From assembly GCF_000196175.1 (NCBI RefSeq), contig NC_005363.1, positions 1,240,001 through 1,304,000 of the forward strand: a stretch of DNA of 64,000 nt, given 5' to 3'. A model generated the notes under the pieces. It ran no database searches. It saw nothing but the letters and a program-made list of their open reading frames with translations, and was not told where the DNA came from. The stretch comes from Bdellovibrio bacteriovorus HD100 (GTDB lineage Bacteria; Bdellovibrionota; Bdellovibrionia; Bdellovibrionales; Bdellovibrionaceae). A program made the translations under genes and the position numbers. Shown here in pieces: positions 24,544 to 33,044 of this stretch. Each line of letters opens with the position of its first letter. Positions within the stretch are counted from its first letter, which is position 1.

Positions 24544-24668
24544 GGGGCTGGTGAAAAAGGCCCATCTCCTGCGTTGTCGGCGGGTCTTCTCGCTCCGACG
24601 TACCATGGGTACGCCTCCGCTGCGAGGACCCACCTCCGCCTTGTATATGGACCTTTTTGACCAGCCCC
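24544..24668. repeat. 125-bp imperfect palindrome between SWIB gene and map
   Basis: The arms start GGGGCTGGTGAAAAAGG (24544) and end CCTTTTTGACCAGCCCC (24668); the exact centre is TACC-ATG-GGTA at 24601-24611. Outer 22 bp match with two mismatches; the middle third is less conserved but keeps the same order of short matches (GGGTC, CTCGC, CGTACC). An RNA from either strand would fold into one long hairpin. Confidence 0.8.
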
Positions 24669-24910
24669 TCGTCCCGTTTGGGGGTGGGCTTCCGCTGCGC
24701 GGGATCGCAGTTGATGGGCTCGACTTTGTCGTCGCGGGTATGGCTTCCGCTTTGCGGGTTCGCTTTTGGCTGGGCTTTCGCCGTCGCCTTGGTGGGGGTG
24801 GTTTATTAGCTCGATTTTAGAGGGGAAACGGCGGCTTTTATCTAAGGTGGACTTGGATTTTCCCTGTTGGGAGTTGGGGTTTTGGTCTGTTCAAGGGTGG
24901 GGGGCTGTGC
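24669..24910. other. Non-coding GC-rich stretch with direct repeats before map
   Basis: GGCTTCCGCTGCGCGGGATC (24687) recurs as GGCTTCCGCTTTGCGGGTTC (24742), 55 bp apart, each followed by GC; a weaker third copy starts near 24775. One G-run repeat copy is at 24815-24832. I see no convincing coding sequence; the whole gap between the SWIB gene and map is 444 bp. Confidence 0.55.
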
Positions 24911-24926
24911 TATACCATCCTCTATG
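24908..24926 (+). promoter_or_regulatory. Extended -10 of a leaderless map promoter
   Basis: TGC-TATACC (24908-24916) is an extended -10; the predicted transcript start is 24923, one base before ATG 24924. No SD precedes the ATG. The -35 (TGTTCA, 24888-24893) is weak, as is common with extended -10 promoters. Confidence 0.55.
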
Positions 24927-25688
24927 GGAATTAAGCCGCTTTCTTTGGAAGAAATCAAAAAGATGACTGTTGCCTGCCGTATTGCAGCCGACACGCTCAC
25001 TTACCTGGATAAATATATCAAAATTGGTATGACCACGAACGAGATCGATCAGCTTTGCTTCGATTTTATGGCGACCAAAGGTGCCAAGTCCGCATGTCTG
25101 GGGTATCACGGCTATCCTAAGTACACTTGTACTTCTATCAATGAAGTTGTCTGCCATGGCGTTCCTGATGACAAGACCATCTTGAAAGACGGGGACATTA
25201 TCAATGTCGACGTGACTGCTTGGATTGATGGTTTCTTTGGGGACACGTCCAAGATGTACATGATCGGTAACGTTTCTGAAGAAGCCAAGGACCTGGTGGA
25301 AACCGCCCGTATGGCTCGTGATATCGGTATCGAAGCGATTCGACCGAACGGTTATACCGGGGACATCGGTTTCGAAACGAACAAGCTTGTGACCCGCAAG
25401 GGGTATGTGGCCGTGAAAGAGATCGGTGGGCACGGTGTGGGCCGCAAGTTCCACGAAGAGCCGTTTGTTCCGTCCTATGGCAAAAAGGGCAAGGGCGAGC
25501 GCCTGGTGCCGTTCCACTGTATCACCGTCGAACCGATGGTGAATCAAGGGACTGACGAAATCATCGAATTCGACATTCCAGGAAGCAGCATTAAGTACTA
25601 TCATACTGCAGATAGTCTACTGTCCGCACAATTTGAACATACAGTTCTTGTGACGGATACTGGATATGAAATCTTAACTTTACCATAA
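24924..25688 (+). CDS. map: Methionine aminopeptidase type I
   Basis: A 254-residue cytosolic metalloprotease that removes the initiator methionine. The five metal ligands are visible: Asp in INVDVTAWIDGFFGDTSKM (two), His in GGHGVGRKFHEEP, Glu in TVEPMVNQG and Glu in QFEHTVLVT. The N-terminus SLEEIKKMTVACRIAADTL and CTSINEVVCHGVPDD are standard for bacterial MetAP I. ATG 24924 is chosen because family similarity begins there. It has no SD but an extended -10 at leaderless distance. It is 33 nt upstream of ahcY and probably co-transcribed with it. Confidence 0.95.
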   Translation: MGIKPLSLEEIKKMTVACRIAADTLTYLDKYIKIGMTTNEIDQLCFDFMATKGAKSACLGYHGYPKYTCTSINEVVCHGVPDDKTILKDGDIINVDVTAWIDGFFGDTSKMYMIGNVSEEAKDLVETARMARDIGIEAIRPNGYTGDIGFETNKLVTRKGYVAVKEIGGHGVGRKFHEEPFVPSYGKKGKGERLVPFHCITVEPMVNQGTDEIIEFDIPGSSIKYYHTADSLLSAQFEHTVLVTDTGYEILTLP

Positions 25689-25721
25689 TTTTTAAAAACC
25701 TAAGACAAGGACTTCAATCAA

Positions 25722-27137
25722 ATGTCATTGACTACGACGAACGGAAAAACCGCTATGAAGAAAAATGCTAAAATGAAAGCTCCTACAGCAACTAAAACTG
25801 CTGCTAAAACTCCAGTTGTTGACTACCGAGTCAGCAAAGAAGCAATGGAAAACCCAGAGGTTTTCGCAAAGCTTGCTAAATGGGGTCGTGAAGAAATCAA
25901 GATTGCTGAAACTGAAATGCCAGGTTTGATGGCTCTTCGTAAAGAGTACAAAAAACAGCAGCCTTTGAAAGGCGCTCGTATCGCTGGTTGCCTTCACATG
26001 ACTATCCAGACAGCGGTTCTGATCGAAACGCTAGTTGAGCTGGGTGCGGAAATCCGCTGGTCTTCTTGCAACATCTTCTCCACTCAGGATCACGCCGCAG
26101 CGGCTATCGCGGCAGCGGGCATTCCGGTATTTGCATGGAAAGGTCTGACTGAGCAGGAATTCAACTGGTGTATCGAACAAACTATCGTGGGTTGGGGCAA
26201 AGAAGGCTTCAACATGATCCTGGACGACGGTGGTGATTTGACGAACATGATGCACGAGCCTCGTTTCGCCAAAGAAATGAAGAAAATCATCGGTATCTCT
26301 GAAGAGACAACCACCGGTGTCCACAACCTGGAAGTCCTTGTAAAACAGGGTAAACTGAAAGTTCCAGCGATCAACATCAATGACTCTGTTACCAAATCCA
26401 AGTTCGACAATCTGTACGGTTGCCGCGAATCTTTGGCTGACGGTATCAAACGTGCAACGGACGTGATGGTTGCCGGTAAGATCTGCGTTGTTGCGGGTTA
26501 CGGCGATGTGGGTAAAGGTTCTGCGCACTCTTTGCGTGGACTGGGCGCCCGCGTTCTTGTGACTGAAATCGATCCAATCTGCGCGCTTCAGGCGGCAATG
26601 GAAGGTTTCGAAGTGACAACGATGGAAGATGCAGCTCCATTGGGTGACATCTTCGTAACAGCGACTGGCTGCTGCGACATCATCACTGACAAGCACTTCA
26701 TGAAAATGAAAAACAACGCGATCGTGTGCAACATCGGTCACTTCGATATCGAAATCGACATGGCTTGGTTGAACAAGAATTCCAAAATGCGTGAAGTGAA
26801 GCCACAAGTGGACATCCACACTTTGAAAAACGGCAAACAAGTCATCATCCTGGCTAAAGGCCGTTTGGTGAATCTGGGTTGTGCTACGGGCCACCCAAGC
26901 TTCGTTATGTCCAACTCCTTCACCAATCAGGTGTTGGCGCAAATGGAACTTTTCAACAACCGTGACAAGTACCAGGACATCGCTGTTTACCGCTTGCCTA
27001 AGCATTTGGACGAAAAAGTGGCGGCATTGCACTTGGATAAATTGGGCGTGAAGTTGACTAAACTTTCTTCCAAACAAGCCAAGTACCTGCACATGAGTCC
27101 TCAAGGCCCGTTCAAGCCTGAGCACTACCGTTACTAA
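25722..27137 (+). CDS. ahcY: Adenosylhomocysteinase (SAH hydrolase)
   Basis: A 471-residue NAD-dependent enzyme that splits S-adenosylhomocysteine to adenosine and homocysteine, keeping the methyl cycle running. Family landmarks: [46 protein letters not shown], the NAD motif [21 protein letters not shown], and the invariant C-terminal [18 protein letters not shown]. It carries an unusual N-terminal extension of about 30 residues rich in Lys, Ala and Thr before the normal start of homology (VDYRVSK). AAGGA is the SD for ATG 25722. No SAH riboswitch fits in the 33-nt gap after map. A strong terminator lies inside a large inverted repeat downstream. Confidence 0.96.
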   Translation: MSLTTTNGKTAMKKNAKMKAPTATKTAAKTPVVDYRVSKEAMENPEVFAKLAKWGREEIKIAETEMPGLMALRKEYKKQQPLKGARIAGCLHMTIQTAVLIETLVELGAEIRWSSCNIFSTQDHAAAAIAAAGIPVFAWKGLTEQEFNWCIEQTIVGWGKEGFNMILDDGGDLTNMMHEPRFAKEMKKIIGISEETTTGVHNLEVLVKQGKLKVPAININDSVTKSKFDNLYGCRESLADGIKRATDVMVAGKICVVAGYGDVGKGSAHSLRGLGARVLVTEIDPICALQAAMEGFEVTTMEDAAPLGDIFVTATGCCDIITDKHFMKMKNNAIVCNIGHFDIEIDMAWLNKNSKMREVKPQVDIHTLKNGKQVIILAKGRLVNLGCATGHPSFVMSNSFTNQVLAQMELFNNRDKYQDIAVYRLPKHLDEKVAALHLDKLGVKLTKLSSKQAKYLHMSPQGPFKPEHYRY

Positions 27138-27145
27138 TCAACCCG

Positions 27146-27312
27146 CAAGGGAAGAGGGGCTGCAGAGAGCGTGAAACTCTCGGACAGTCCTCGCGCAAGG
27201 GAGCCTTCGTGGCTCCCTTTTTTTTTGCCGTTGGACGATCTTCTTTATTATTGCACTTGTGACTGGCGCTGTGGAACTCGGTTTCACGCTCTCTGCAGCC
27301 CCTCTTCCCTTG
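27146..27312. repeat. Perfect 32-bp inverted repeat flanking the ahcY terminator
   Basis: The left arm is 27146-27177 (begins CAAGGGAAGAGGGGCTGCAG) and the right arm is 27281-27312, its exact reverse complement over 32 bp. The 103 bp between hold the terminator at 27197-27226. The arms begin 9 bp after the ahcY stop codon. I see no transposase or coding frame inside. Confidence 0.9.
27197..27226 (+). terminator. Rho-independent terminator after ahcY
   Basis: AAGGGAGCC-TTCGT-GGCTCCCTT followed by a T run: a 9-bp GC-rich stem, nested between the arms of the 32-bp inverted repeat. Confidence 0.92.
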
Positions 27313-27450
27313 CTGGTGATCAGCTTGCTTGTGCTGTGCTTTTTGAGTCTACGGTGCGGTATTGTTGGTGACTTTTTCTGTTTTTGATTTGTTCTGTTAA
27401 GGACTTTAGGGGCGGGTTTTGTAATCAAGATTATTTCACACCTTTAGTGC
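27313..27450. other. Intergenic stretch without recognisable gene
   Basis: Between the right inverted-repeat arm and the chemoreceptor promoter I find no supported coding sequence or RNA gene. The complete ahcY-to-chemoreceptor gap is 388 bp. Confidence 0.5.
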
Positions 27451-27478
27451 TTAGGTTTCTTTGGGGTCGACCCGATAA
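27451..27478 (+). promoter_or_regulatory. Sigma28-like promoter of the chemoreceptor gene
   Basis: TTAGGTTT (27451-27458), 12-nt spacer, CCCGATAA (27471-27478). This matches FliA consensus TAAAGTTT / GCCGATAA at 6 of 8 and 7 of 8 positions, with the same spacer as at 10038-10065. Confidence 0.55.
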
Positions 27479-27525
27479 ATTTGGCCATCGCTGGGGAATG
27501 CGATGGCTTTTGTCGGGGGAGAATA

Positions 27526-29121
27526 ATGAACGTACGCAGTTTAAACTTTAAAGTGTCTGTGATTGTTGGGATCCTAGTTGTTTGTTCGGCATTGATTGCG
27601 GTCATGAGCTGGCGAAGTCTTGGCGAGTTGAATTCGACTTTGACTCGCATCACGAATGTCACTGTGCCTCGAATTGATCGGGATCACATGATGAAAGAGA
27701 TCTTCCTTACCCAGGTTATCAATGAAAGAAACTTTGCACTGAATCCTGCGGGGGGACCGGCGCGGGAGGCGGCTCGTAAGTACATTTCGGAACGCCACAA
27801 AGAGATGGCGGAAGTGCTGGAAGAGCGCAAAGCCCTGGCGGATGAAGCGGGGGTGAAAAGGATCGCGGCCTTCGAAGCCGTTTATAAAGAGTGGACGGAT
27901 CTTAACACTCAGGTGACCGAGCTCTTTGACAAAGGTCAGGACAAAGAAGCACTGAATATTCTTGTCACCAAGGGGCGCGATGTCCGTGTGCGGGGGACGG
28001 AAATCGTGGATACCATGGTCAAGAGCAATAACGAGCGCATGCAGGCTGATCAGAAGTCTGCCGAGGCCTCTTTTGCGCGTTCGCGTGACCTGTTGCTGGG
28101 CACAGTCGTGGGGGCTCTGCTTTTCGGTATCGCTTGTGCTTTCCTGGTTCTTAGGTCTCTTAGTGCGGGTATCAACCGTGTTATTTCAGAGCTGACTGAC
28201 AATTCCACTCAGGTGTCGGGGGCTTCCCAGCAGATCTCGGTTTCTTCCGAACAGCTGGCGGAGGCTTCTTCTGAACAGGCGGCTTCTTTGGAAGAGACCG
28301 TGGCAACACTGGAGGAACTGACTTCCATGATCAAGATCAATGCCGATAATGCCCGTGAGGCGGCCCGTCTTTCCGGAGAGACCAGTCAGGTGGCCAGCCG
28401 CGGTGATCAAGAGATTCATTCTTTGATGGATTCCATGCAGGCGATTTCCCAGGACTCCAAGCGCATTGAAGAAATTATTAATGTGATTGACGACATTGCC
28501 TTCCAGACGAACTTGCTGGCGCTGAATGCGGCGGTGGAAGCCGCGCGTGCGGGCGAGCAAGGAAAAGGTTTTGCGGTTGTGGCGGAGGCGGTTCGTAATC
28601 TGGCTCAGCGCAGTTCATCAGCAGCAAAGGATATCACGGAGCTTATCAAAGGCAGCGTTGAGAAAATTGACCGAGGTGCCCATCAGGCTCAGCAAAGTGG
28701 GAGAGTGCTGGGTGAAATTGTGCAATCAGCCCAGAAGGTGTCCAGTCTGAATGCTGAAATTGCCAGCGCCAGTGAAGAGCAATCCAACGGCGTCAATCAA
28801 ATCAGCAAAGCCATGAATCAATTGGATCAAGTGACACAAGTCAACGCCGCGACCTCGGAAGAAGCCGCCGCCGCTTCGCAAGAGCTGTCCGCCCAGGCCC
28901 AGCAGTTGGATAAAGTCGTGGATCTTTTGACCTACACCATCAAGGGCGTGCGCCGGGAAATCGCAGCCGCCGCCAGCGGTGCGCAGTCAAAAGCCAAAAC
29001 CATTGACATCAAGTCAGCCCGAAGGCACCCGGCCCCAAAGGTGGCCCCCCACAAAGTTTCGTCAGTAAAAAGTGACTCCATGGATGACTGGGGCAAAGTA
29101 GGAACCACCGACGGCTTCTAA
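27526..29121 (+). CDS. Methyl-accepting chemotaxis protein with four-helix-bundle sensor
   Basis: A 531-residue transmembrane chemoreceptor. TM1 is about residues 9-28; a helical periplasmic region of about 155 residues resembles 4HB_MCP sensors ([18 protein letters not shown]); TM2 is about 183-205. The cytoplasmic part has [17 protein letters not shown] with methylatable Gln/Glu pairs and the near-invariant hairpin [20 protein letters not shown], then [19 protein letters not shown]. It must signal through CheW/CheA. There is no C-terminal NWETF-type CheR-binding pentapeptide; the end is [15 protein letters not shown] 27526 follows a GGGGGAG SD and a sigma28-like promoter. The stop codon starts a short repeat. 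Confidence 0.95.
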   Translation: MNVRSLNFKVSVIVGILVVCSALIAVMSWRSLGELNSTLTRITNVTVPRIDRDHMMKEIFLTQVINERNFALNPAGGPAREAARKYISERHKEMAEVLEERKALADEAGVKRIAAFEAVYKEWTDLNTQVTELFDKGQDKEALNILVTKGRDVRVRGTEIVDTMVKSNNERMQADQKSAEASFARSRDLLLGTVVGALLFGIACAFLVLRSLSAGINRVISELTDNSTQVSGASQQISVSSEQLAEASSEQAASLEETVATLEELTSMIKINADNAREAARLSGETSQVASRGDQEIHSLMDSMQAISQDSKRIEEIINVIDDIAFQTNLLALNAAVEAARAGEQGKGFAVVAEAVRNLAQRSSSAAKDITELIKGSVEKIDRGAHQAQQSGRVLGEIVQSAQKVSSLNAEIASASEEQSNGVNQISKAMNQLDQVTQVNAATSEEAAAASQELSAQAQQLDKVVDLLTYTIKGVRREIAAAASGAQSKAKTIDIKSARRHPAPKVAPHKVSSVKSDSMDDWGKVGTTDGF

Positions 29122-29154
29122 AAGGTGCCTTAAAAGGTGCCTGGTGACTTTTTA
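29119..29154 (+). repeat. Short intergenic repeat, tandem copies 3a and 3b
   Basis: TAAAAGGTGCCT at 29119-29130 (its TAA is the chemoreceptor stop codon) is followed at once by TAAAAGGTGCCTGGTGACTT (29131-29150) and TTTA. Related copies are at 1357 and 4153. Confidence 0.6.
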
Positions 29155-29235
29155 CATCTACGCCGCAGCATGAACGGTGTAGGCATTGTTATCTGTCTTC
29201 ACCGTGATAGGGTTCTAAGATATTCAGGAGGACTT

Positions 29236-30909
29236 ATGAAGGTTCTTGGTTTTATCTTAGCCCTTTTCGTCGCGGCATCCGCATTCGGTCGTCTTTCGGA
29301 CGGCAAAGCCACATTCGTCGTGAAAGACGGAAAGATCGTCGGCACCATTCAAAAAGGTTTTCATTTCAATAAGGAAGCTCCCGCGGCTTTTGCCATGAAG
29401 GGCGTAGAGATCGCGCCTCTTGTTAAAGAGGAATCTCAGCTGGTTTTTGCTATGCCGACAAAAGAAAACGAAGCCTTTGAGCTTGGCTTCTATGTCTGCG
29501 ACGACAAAAAAACCGTGTGCGAAGAACACAAGATCACTTACGTGATTTCCGGCGGGAAGCTAAAGCCTGCAAGCGAAGTCAAAAAAGCCGAGGTTGCAAA
29601 GCCGGAAGTGAAAGCCACCACGGGCAAAGTTCACAAGAATAGCCATGGTTTTATCGAAAACGATCTGGAAGCTGCCAAAGTTTTGGCGGCAAAGTCCAAA
29701 AAAAATCTGCTGGTTGATTACGGGGCCCCTTGGTGTCCGGCCTGTGTTCGTCTTGAAACGGAAGTCTTTGGCACCAAGGCTTTTAAAAACGTCACGAAGG
29801 ATTTTATCCTGGTCGCTTTGAATGCAGACATGAGCGCCAATAAACCGTTCGGAAAACAGTACAATATTAAAGCGATTCCAACAGTGTTGATCTTGAAACC
29901 TGATGGCACCGAACTTTATCGCGCCTTGGATTTTGCACCGGCGGATGTTTACGCCAAACGCATCAAAGACGCGAAAAAGAACCTTCAGTCGACTGCGGAT
30001 CTTGAAAAGCTGGCACAAGCCGGTGATCAAAAAGCCATCGAGGCTTTGGCTGTCAAAGCTTACAATGCCCTCGATATGGAAACGGCCGTGAAGTGGTATC
30101 GTCAGATTGATTCCAAATCCGATCGTTTTGCCTCTGCAGAAACGCAGTGGGCTTCTCAGCAGGCCCGTGCGGAAAAAAAGTCGGAAGAATATCTGGCCAT
30201 CCTGAAAAAGTGGGCCGACCTTAAACCGCAGAGTTTCACCAGCGTCACGGCCACCAACGAATGGGCGGAATTCCTGAAAAGTGAAAAGAAGGATCTGCCG
30301 GCGGATTTGAAAGAGCGCCTGAAAGCCAACAGCGAGTTTTTGGAAAAACTGACCAAGTCGAAAGCCGACACCGTCAAATGGGTGGAGTCCTGGGAGGTCA
30401 GTCCGATGGCTCCGGTGGAAAGGGCCGAGGCGCTTTCCATGTGGAAGGTGTCCGCCGAGGCCCTGGGGCAAAAAGAAGAGGTCGTCAGGATTCAACAGGA
30501 GCTGCAGAATGAAGTGCGTTCGTTGAAGCTTTCTGAGAATCGTCCGGGGGAGGTGATGGCAACGCTGTTTTACTTCCGTCAGGCGGGGCTTCCGGAACTT
30601 GAGGAATCGTGGCTGTTGAAACTTGAAAAGGCGAATCCTCACAGCTATGTCCCGCACATGAAGCTTGCAAGCTACTATGTGCGCAACAAGGCCTATGAAA
30701 AAGCCCTGCCCCAGGCAAAGCTTGCAGTGGAGCTGGGAGAAGACCTGCGTCTTCACAACTTGAAGACCCTGGCAGAGATTCAGAAAGAGCTGAAACAAAA
30801 AGATGAAGCCAAAAAGACCATCGAGATCGCTTTGGCTCATCCCCAAGTGAAAGAAGAGCGCTTCAAGGATGTTCTAAAATCCCTGGAGCAGATGAAAAAA
30901 GATCTTTAG
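29236..30909 (+). CDS. Periplasmic DsbD-like (alpha + thioredoxin) protein with helical repeat tail
   Basis: A 557-residue exported protein with a signal peptide (MKVLGFILALFVAASAFG). Residues about 20-120 resemble the DsbD alpha domain (KGFHFNKEAPAAF; redox pair Cys88/Cys95 in YVCDDKKTVCEEH). Residues about 140-275 are a thioredoxin fold with active site WCPAC (Cys167/Cys170) and the cis-Pro segment IKAIPTVLILKPDGT. The remaining 280 residues are TPR-like helices ending in PHMKLASYYVRNKAYEKALP and LKTLAEIQKEL. The electron-carrying membrane domain of DsbD is missing. AGGAGG is a strong SD. A role in periplasmic disulfide reduction is likely; the electron source is unknown. Its stop overlaps the convergent alkC-like gene by 4 nt. 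Confidence 0.8.
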   Translation: MKVLGFILALFVAASAFGRLSDGKATFVVKDGKIVGTIQKGFHFNKEAPAAFAMKGVEIAPLVKEESQLVFAMPTKENEAFELGFYVCDDKKTVCEEHKITYVISGGKLKPASEVKKAEVAKPEVKATTGKVHKNSHGFIENDLEAAKVLAAKSKKNLLVDYGAPWCPACVRLETEVFGTKAFKNVTKDFILVALNADMSANKPFGKQYNIKAIPTVLILKPDGTELYRALDFAPADVYAKRIKDAKKNLQSTADLEKLAQAGDQKAIEALAVKAYNALDMETAVKWYRQIDSKSDRFASAETQWASQQARAEKKSEEYLAILKKWADLKPQSFTSVTATNEWAEFLKSEKKDLPADLKERLKANSEFLEKLTKSKADTVKWVESWEVSPMAPVERAEALSMWKVSAEALGQKEEVVRIQQELQNEVRSLKLSENRPGEVMATLFYFRQAGLPELEESWLLKLEKANPHSYVPHMKLASYYVRNKAYEKALPQAKLAVELGEDLRLHNLKTLAEIQKELKQKDEAKKTIEIALAHPQVKEERFKDVLKSLEQMKKDL

Positions 30910-32039
30910 TCCTTTAAAAGGAAAGTGGCCTTACCCAGGCTTTTTCCGTTTGCGAAAATCTCAACGACATGGGAGCCCGGATAAAGCACCCGTGTCGTCA
31001 CCGGGCGGAAGGAGTGCTTCTTTGTGAAGTCCAGCCGCTCTTTGGCTTTCAGCTCTTTGTTTGCAAGCTTAAACACCTTGGCCGAGTTCGTGCCGTTGGC
31101 CTTTTTATAATGAATCGCATAGTCCACCACGACCGTGGCATTCTTGGGACTTGAAAGACCGAAGGACATTTCAAGGTGGCCCCCGGTTTTAACAGTCTTT
31201 GGTTTTAACGTCAGATCGTGCAGTTTTACCGTGGCATCGGTGTGATAGCCCAAAAGCTTCAAAGCCTCGGCATTACCGGCCTTCACCTGGGTGCGCAGGG
31301 CGTGGCGGGTGATCCAGTCGATTTTTGTTTTGTGTTCCTGGGGGGCTTCTTTCTGCCAGCGCTTCAGGGTTTTGATCACCACATCCGGGTGTGTTTTGGT
31401 GATGTCATTCAGGTGATTGGCGACGGATTTGCGCACGTAAAGTTCTTCGTCGTATTTCAGTTCTTCCAAAAGCTTCAACGTCGGTGCCGGGTCCTTGATA
31501 AATTCCCGCAGCAGTTCACCCCAAGGCAGACGGGGCCGAGAGCCTTCAGAAACCCAGCGGCGCACGTGGTGGCTTTTATCCTGAGTCCAGGCCATCAGCT
31601 GTTTCAGCGTTTCTTCCTGGCGGTGAATCAGAAACGGGCGCACGGCCCATTCGGCCGTGAATTTTTGCGTCAAAGTGTGCAAACCTTTCATGGATTCATC
31701 GAAATTCTCCAGTCCATAGGTTTGCACAAATTCAGTGAAGGCCCACAGGTCGAAACCTGATAGAGGTTCCACGCCCGGTTTTGGTTTGTTGACAGCCTTC
31801 AGCAGGATGTTGAGGGCTTTGGTATAGTCTTGCGGAAGATGTGACTGCAATCGACCGCGGATCAGCTGCACACGGGGTTTCATCTCAAGGGCCGAAAGCT
31901 CGCGGCTGAGCTTTAGAAAGCTTTTACTGTCAAAGTCTGCGTGGTGGTATTGCAGATGTTCAGCCATTCGGCGCACCAGCGCCTCGTTGATCCAGTTTTT
32001 GAAGGCCGATTCGTTTTCAGCGGTTTTTTTCTGCGGCAT
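30906..32039 (-). CDS. AlkC-like DNA alkylation repair glycosylase with Ig-like C-terminal domain
   Basis: A 377-residue protein. Residues about 40-260 are HEAT-like repeats of the AlkC/AlkD superfamily, with the typical HHVRRWVSEGSRPRLPWGE segment and LRKSVANHLND-like repeat (YVRKSVANHLNDITKTHPD). These glycosylases remove bulky or cationic alkylated bases such as 3-methyladenine without flipping the base. Residues about 265-377 are a beta-rich domain (LKPKTVKTGGHLEMSFGLSS to GSHVVEIFANGKSLG) matching the Ig-like extension known in one AlkC subgroup. GGAAAGG is the SD. No adaptive-response regulator is adjacent. Confidence 0.85.
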   Translation of the reverse strand: MPQKKTAENESAFKNWINEALVRRMAEHLQYHHADFDSKSFLKLSRELSALEMKPRVQLIRGRLQSHLPQDYTKALNILLKAVNKPKPGVEPLSGFDLWAFTEFVQTYGLENFDESMKGLHTLTQKFTAEWAVRPFLIHRQEETLKQLMAWTQDKSHHVRRWVSEGSRPRLPWGELLREFIKDPAPTLKLLEELKYDEELYVRKSVANHLNDITKTHPDVVIKTLKRWQKEAPQEHKTKIDWITRHALRTQVKAGNAEALKLLGYHTDATVKLHDLTLKPKTVKTGGHLEMSFGLSSPKNATVVVDYAIHYKKANGTNSAKVFKLANKELKAKERLDFTKKHSFRPVTTRVLYPGSHVVEIFANGKSLGKATFLLKD

Positions 32040-32066
32040 AAGGCAGCCTTTCCGTCTGATCCGAAG

Positions 32067-32945
32067 TTATTTGGTCGGATCAAACCACAGCTTCTTATTG
32101 TCGAAGGGAACACTAGTTGGCAACAGCGGATTTTCAATTCTGAACAGTTTTCTTTTCTTAAGATTCAGGTCCGCGATGACTTTGCCATAGGCCCTGTTAA
32201 ACATCCGGTCAAACTCGCCATTTTGAATCAGCAGCTCCAGGCCGTCTTGGGCGCGGCGGGCGAGCTTTTTTCCCTCTTCCGTCTGGTGGAACCAGAAATA
32301 GGTCGGCAGGGGATAATACAGTAAAATATTTTCTTCAATCATCAACTGGGGCAGCCGCTCTTTGCGGGCGTTGAATTCTTCCAGAACTTCGGTGACTCCG
32401 CGGGGGAAGGCGGTGGTGTGGGCACTGAATACAAGATTCTCAAAGATGCGGTCGTAATAGACCTCTTCCAGCACACGAAAGCCTGCGCTTTCCAGAATCG
32501 CATTGTCACCCCAGCCTTCGCCCTGGCGCATGGGTATTTTTTTGAGCTGTTCCAGGTTCGAGATTTTATCGAAAGTGGCTTTGTCTTTTTTATTGATCAG
32601 CAGCACGCGGTAGGAAATCAGGCTTTTGTCGATGGGGATGCGCACGGTTTCCAGTTGGCGCTCACGTTTGATGGAAGTCTCGCGGATCATGACGGTGAGC
32701 TTTTTTGAGTTCGACAAAAGTTCCCGCATCTGACGGTCTTCAGTCATGCGCACGCTGGGTTTTAAAACATAAGGGCCGTATTTGTCCTTGGTGGCCTCCA
32801 GCGCGGCCTTCAGCAAATCCCAGTGATAGTTGTAACGGCGATCTATTTCAGACTCTGGTGGATGAAAAATGTAAACCATCTCAGCGCCCAGGCCAGCCAG
32901 GGGAAGAAACAGACATAGCAAAAACATCAGACTTTTGCGCATCAT
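32067..32945 (-). CDS. Orphan periplasmic binding-like protein
   Basis: A 292-residue exported protein with signal peptide (MMRKSLMFLLCLFLPLAGLG, cleavage near AEM). The mature chain has the feel of a type II solute-binding fold (ISNLEQLKKIPMRQGEGWGD; LPTYFWFHQTEEGKKLARR; LIQNGEFDRMFNRAYG at the end of lobe 2), but the usual SBP_bac_3 signature is weak. AGGAGCTGA is the SD for the ATG pair. It follows alkC on the same strand by 27 nt in reverse order, so it is upstream of alkC and may share its transcript. No ABC transporter genes are present. Ligand unknown. Confidence 0.6.
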   Translation of the reverse strand: MMRKSLMFLLCLFLPLAGLGAEMVYIFHPPESEIDRRYNYHWDLLKAALEATKDKYGPYVLKPSVRMTEDRQMRELLSNSKKLTVMIRETSIKRERQLETVRIPIDKSLISYRVLLINKKDKATFDKISNLEQLKKIPMRQGEGWGDNAILESAGFRVLEEVYYDRIFENLVFSAHTTAFPRGVTEVLEEFNARKERLPQLMIEENILLYYPLPTYFWFHQTEEGKKLARRAQDGLELLIQNGEFDRMFNRAYGKVIADLNLKKRKLFRIENPLLPTSVPFDNKKLWFDPTK

Positions 32946-33044
32946 TCAGCTCCTGGTCTTGAAAGTAGGGGCCTTTGATTTTCGAGTCAAAAGAAATGAA
33001 CATGCGTCCGGCGCTGCAAGATCCGCTGTGGACGCATGTTTGCT

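Noticed and set aside
25689-25721. Possible SAH riboswitch before ahcY.
   Set aside because: Only 33 nt separate map and ahcY, too short for the known aptamer, and no matching helices are seen.
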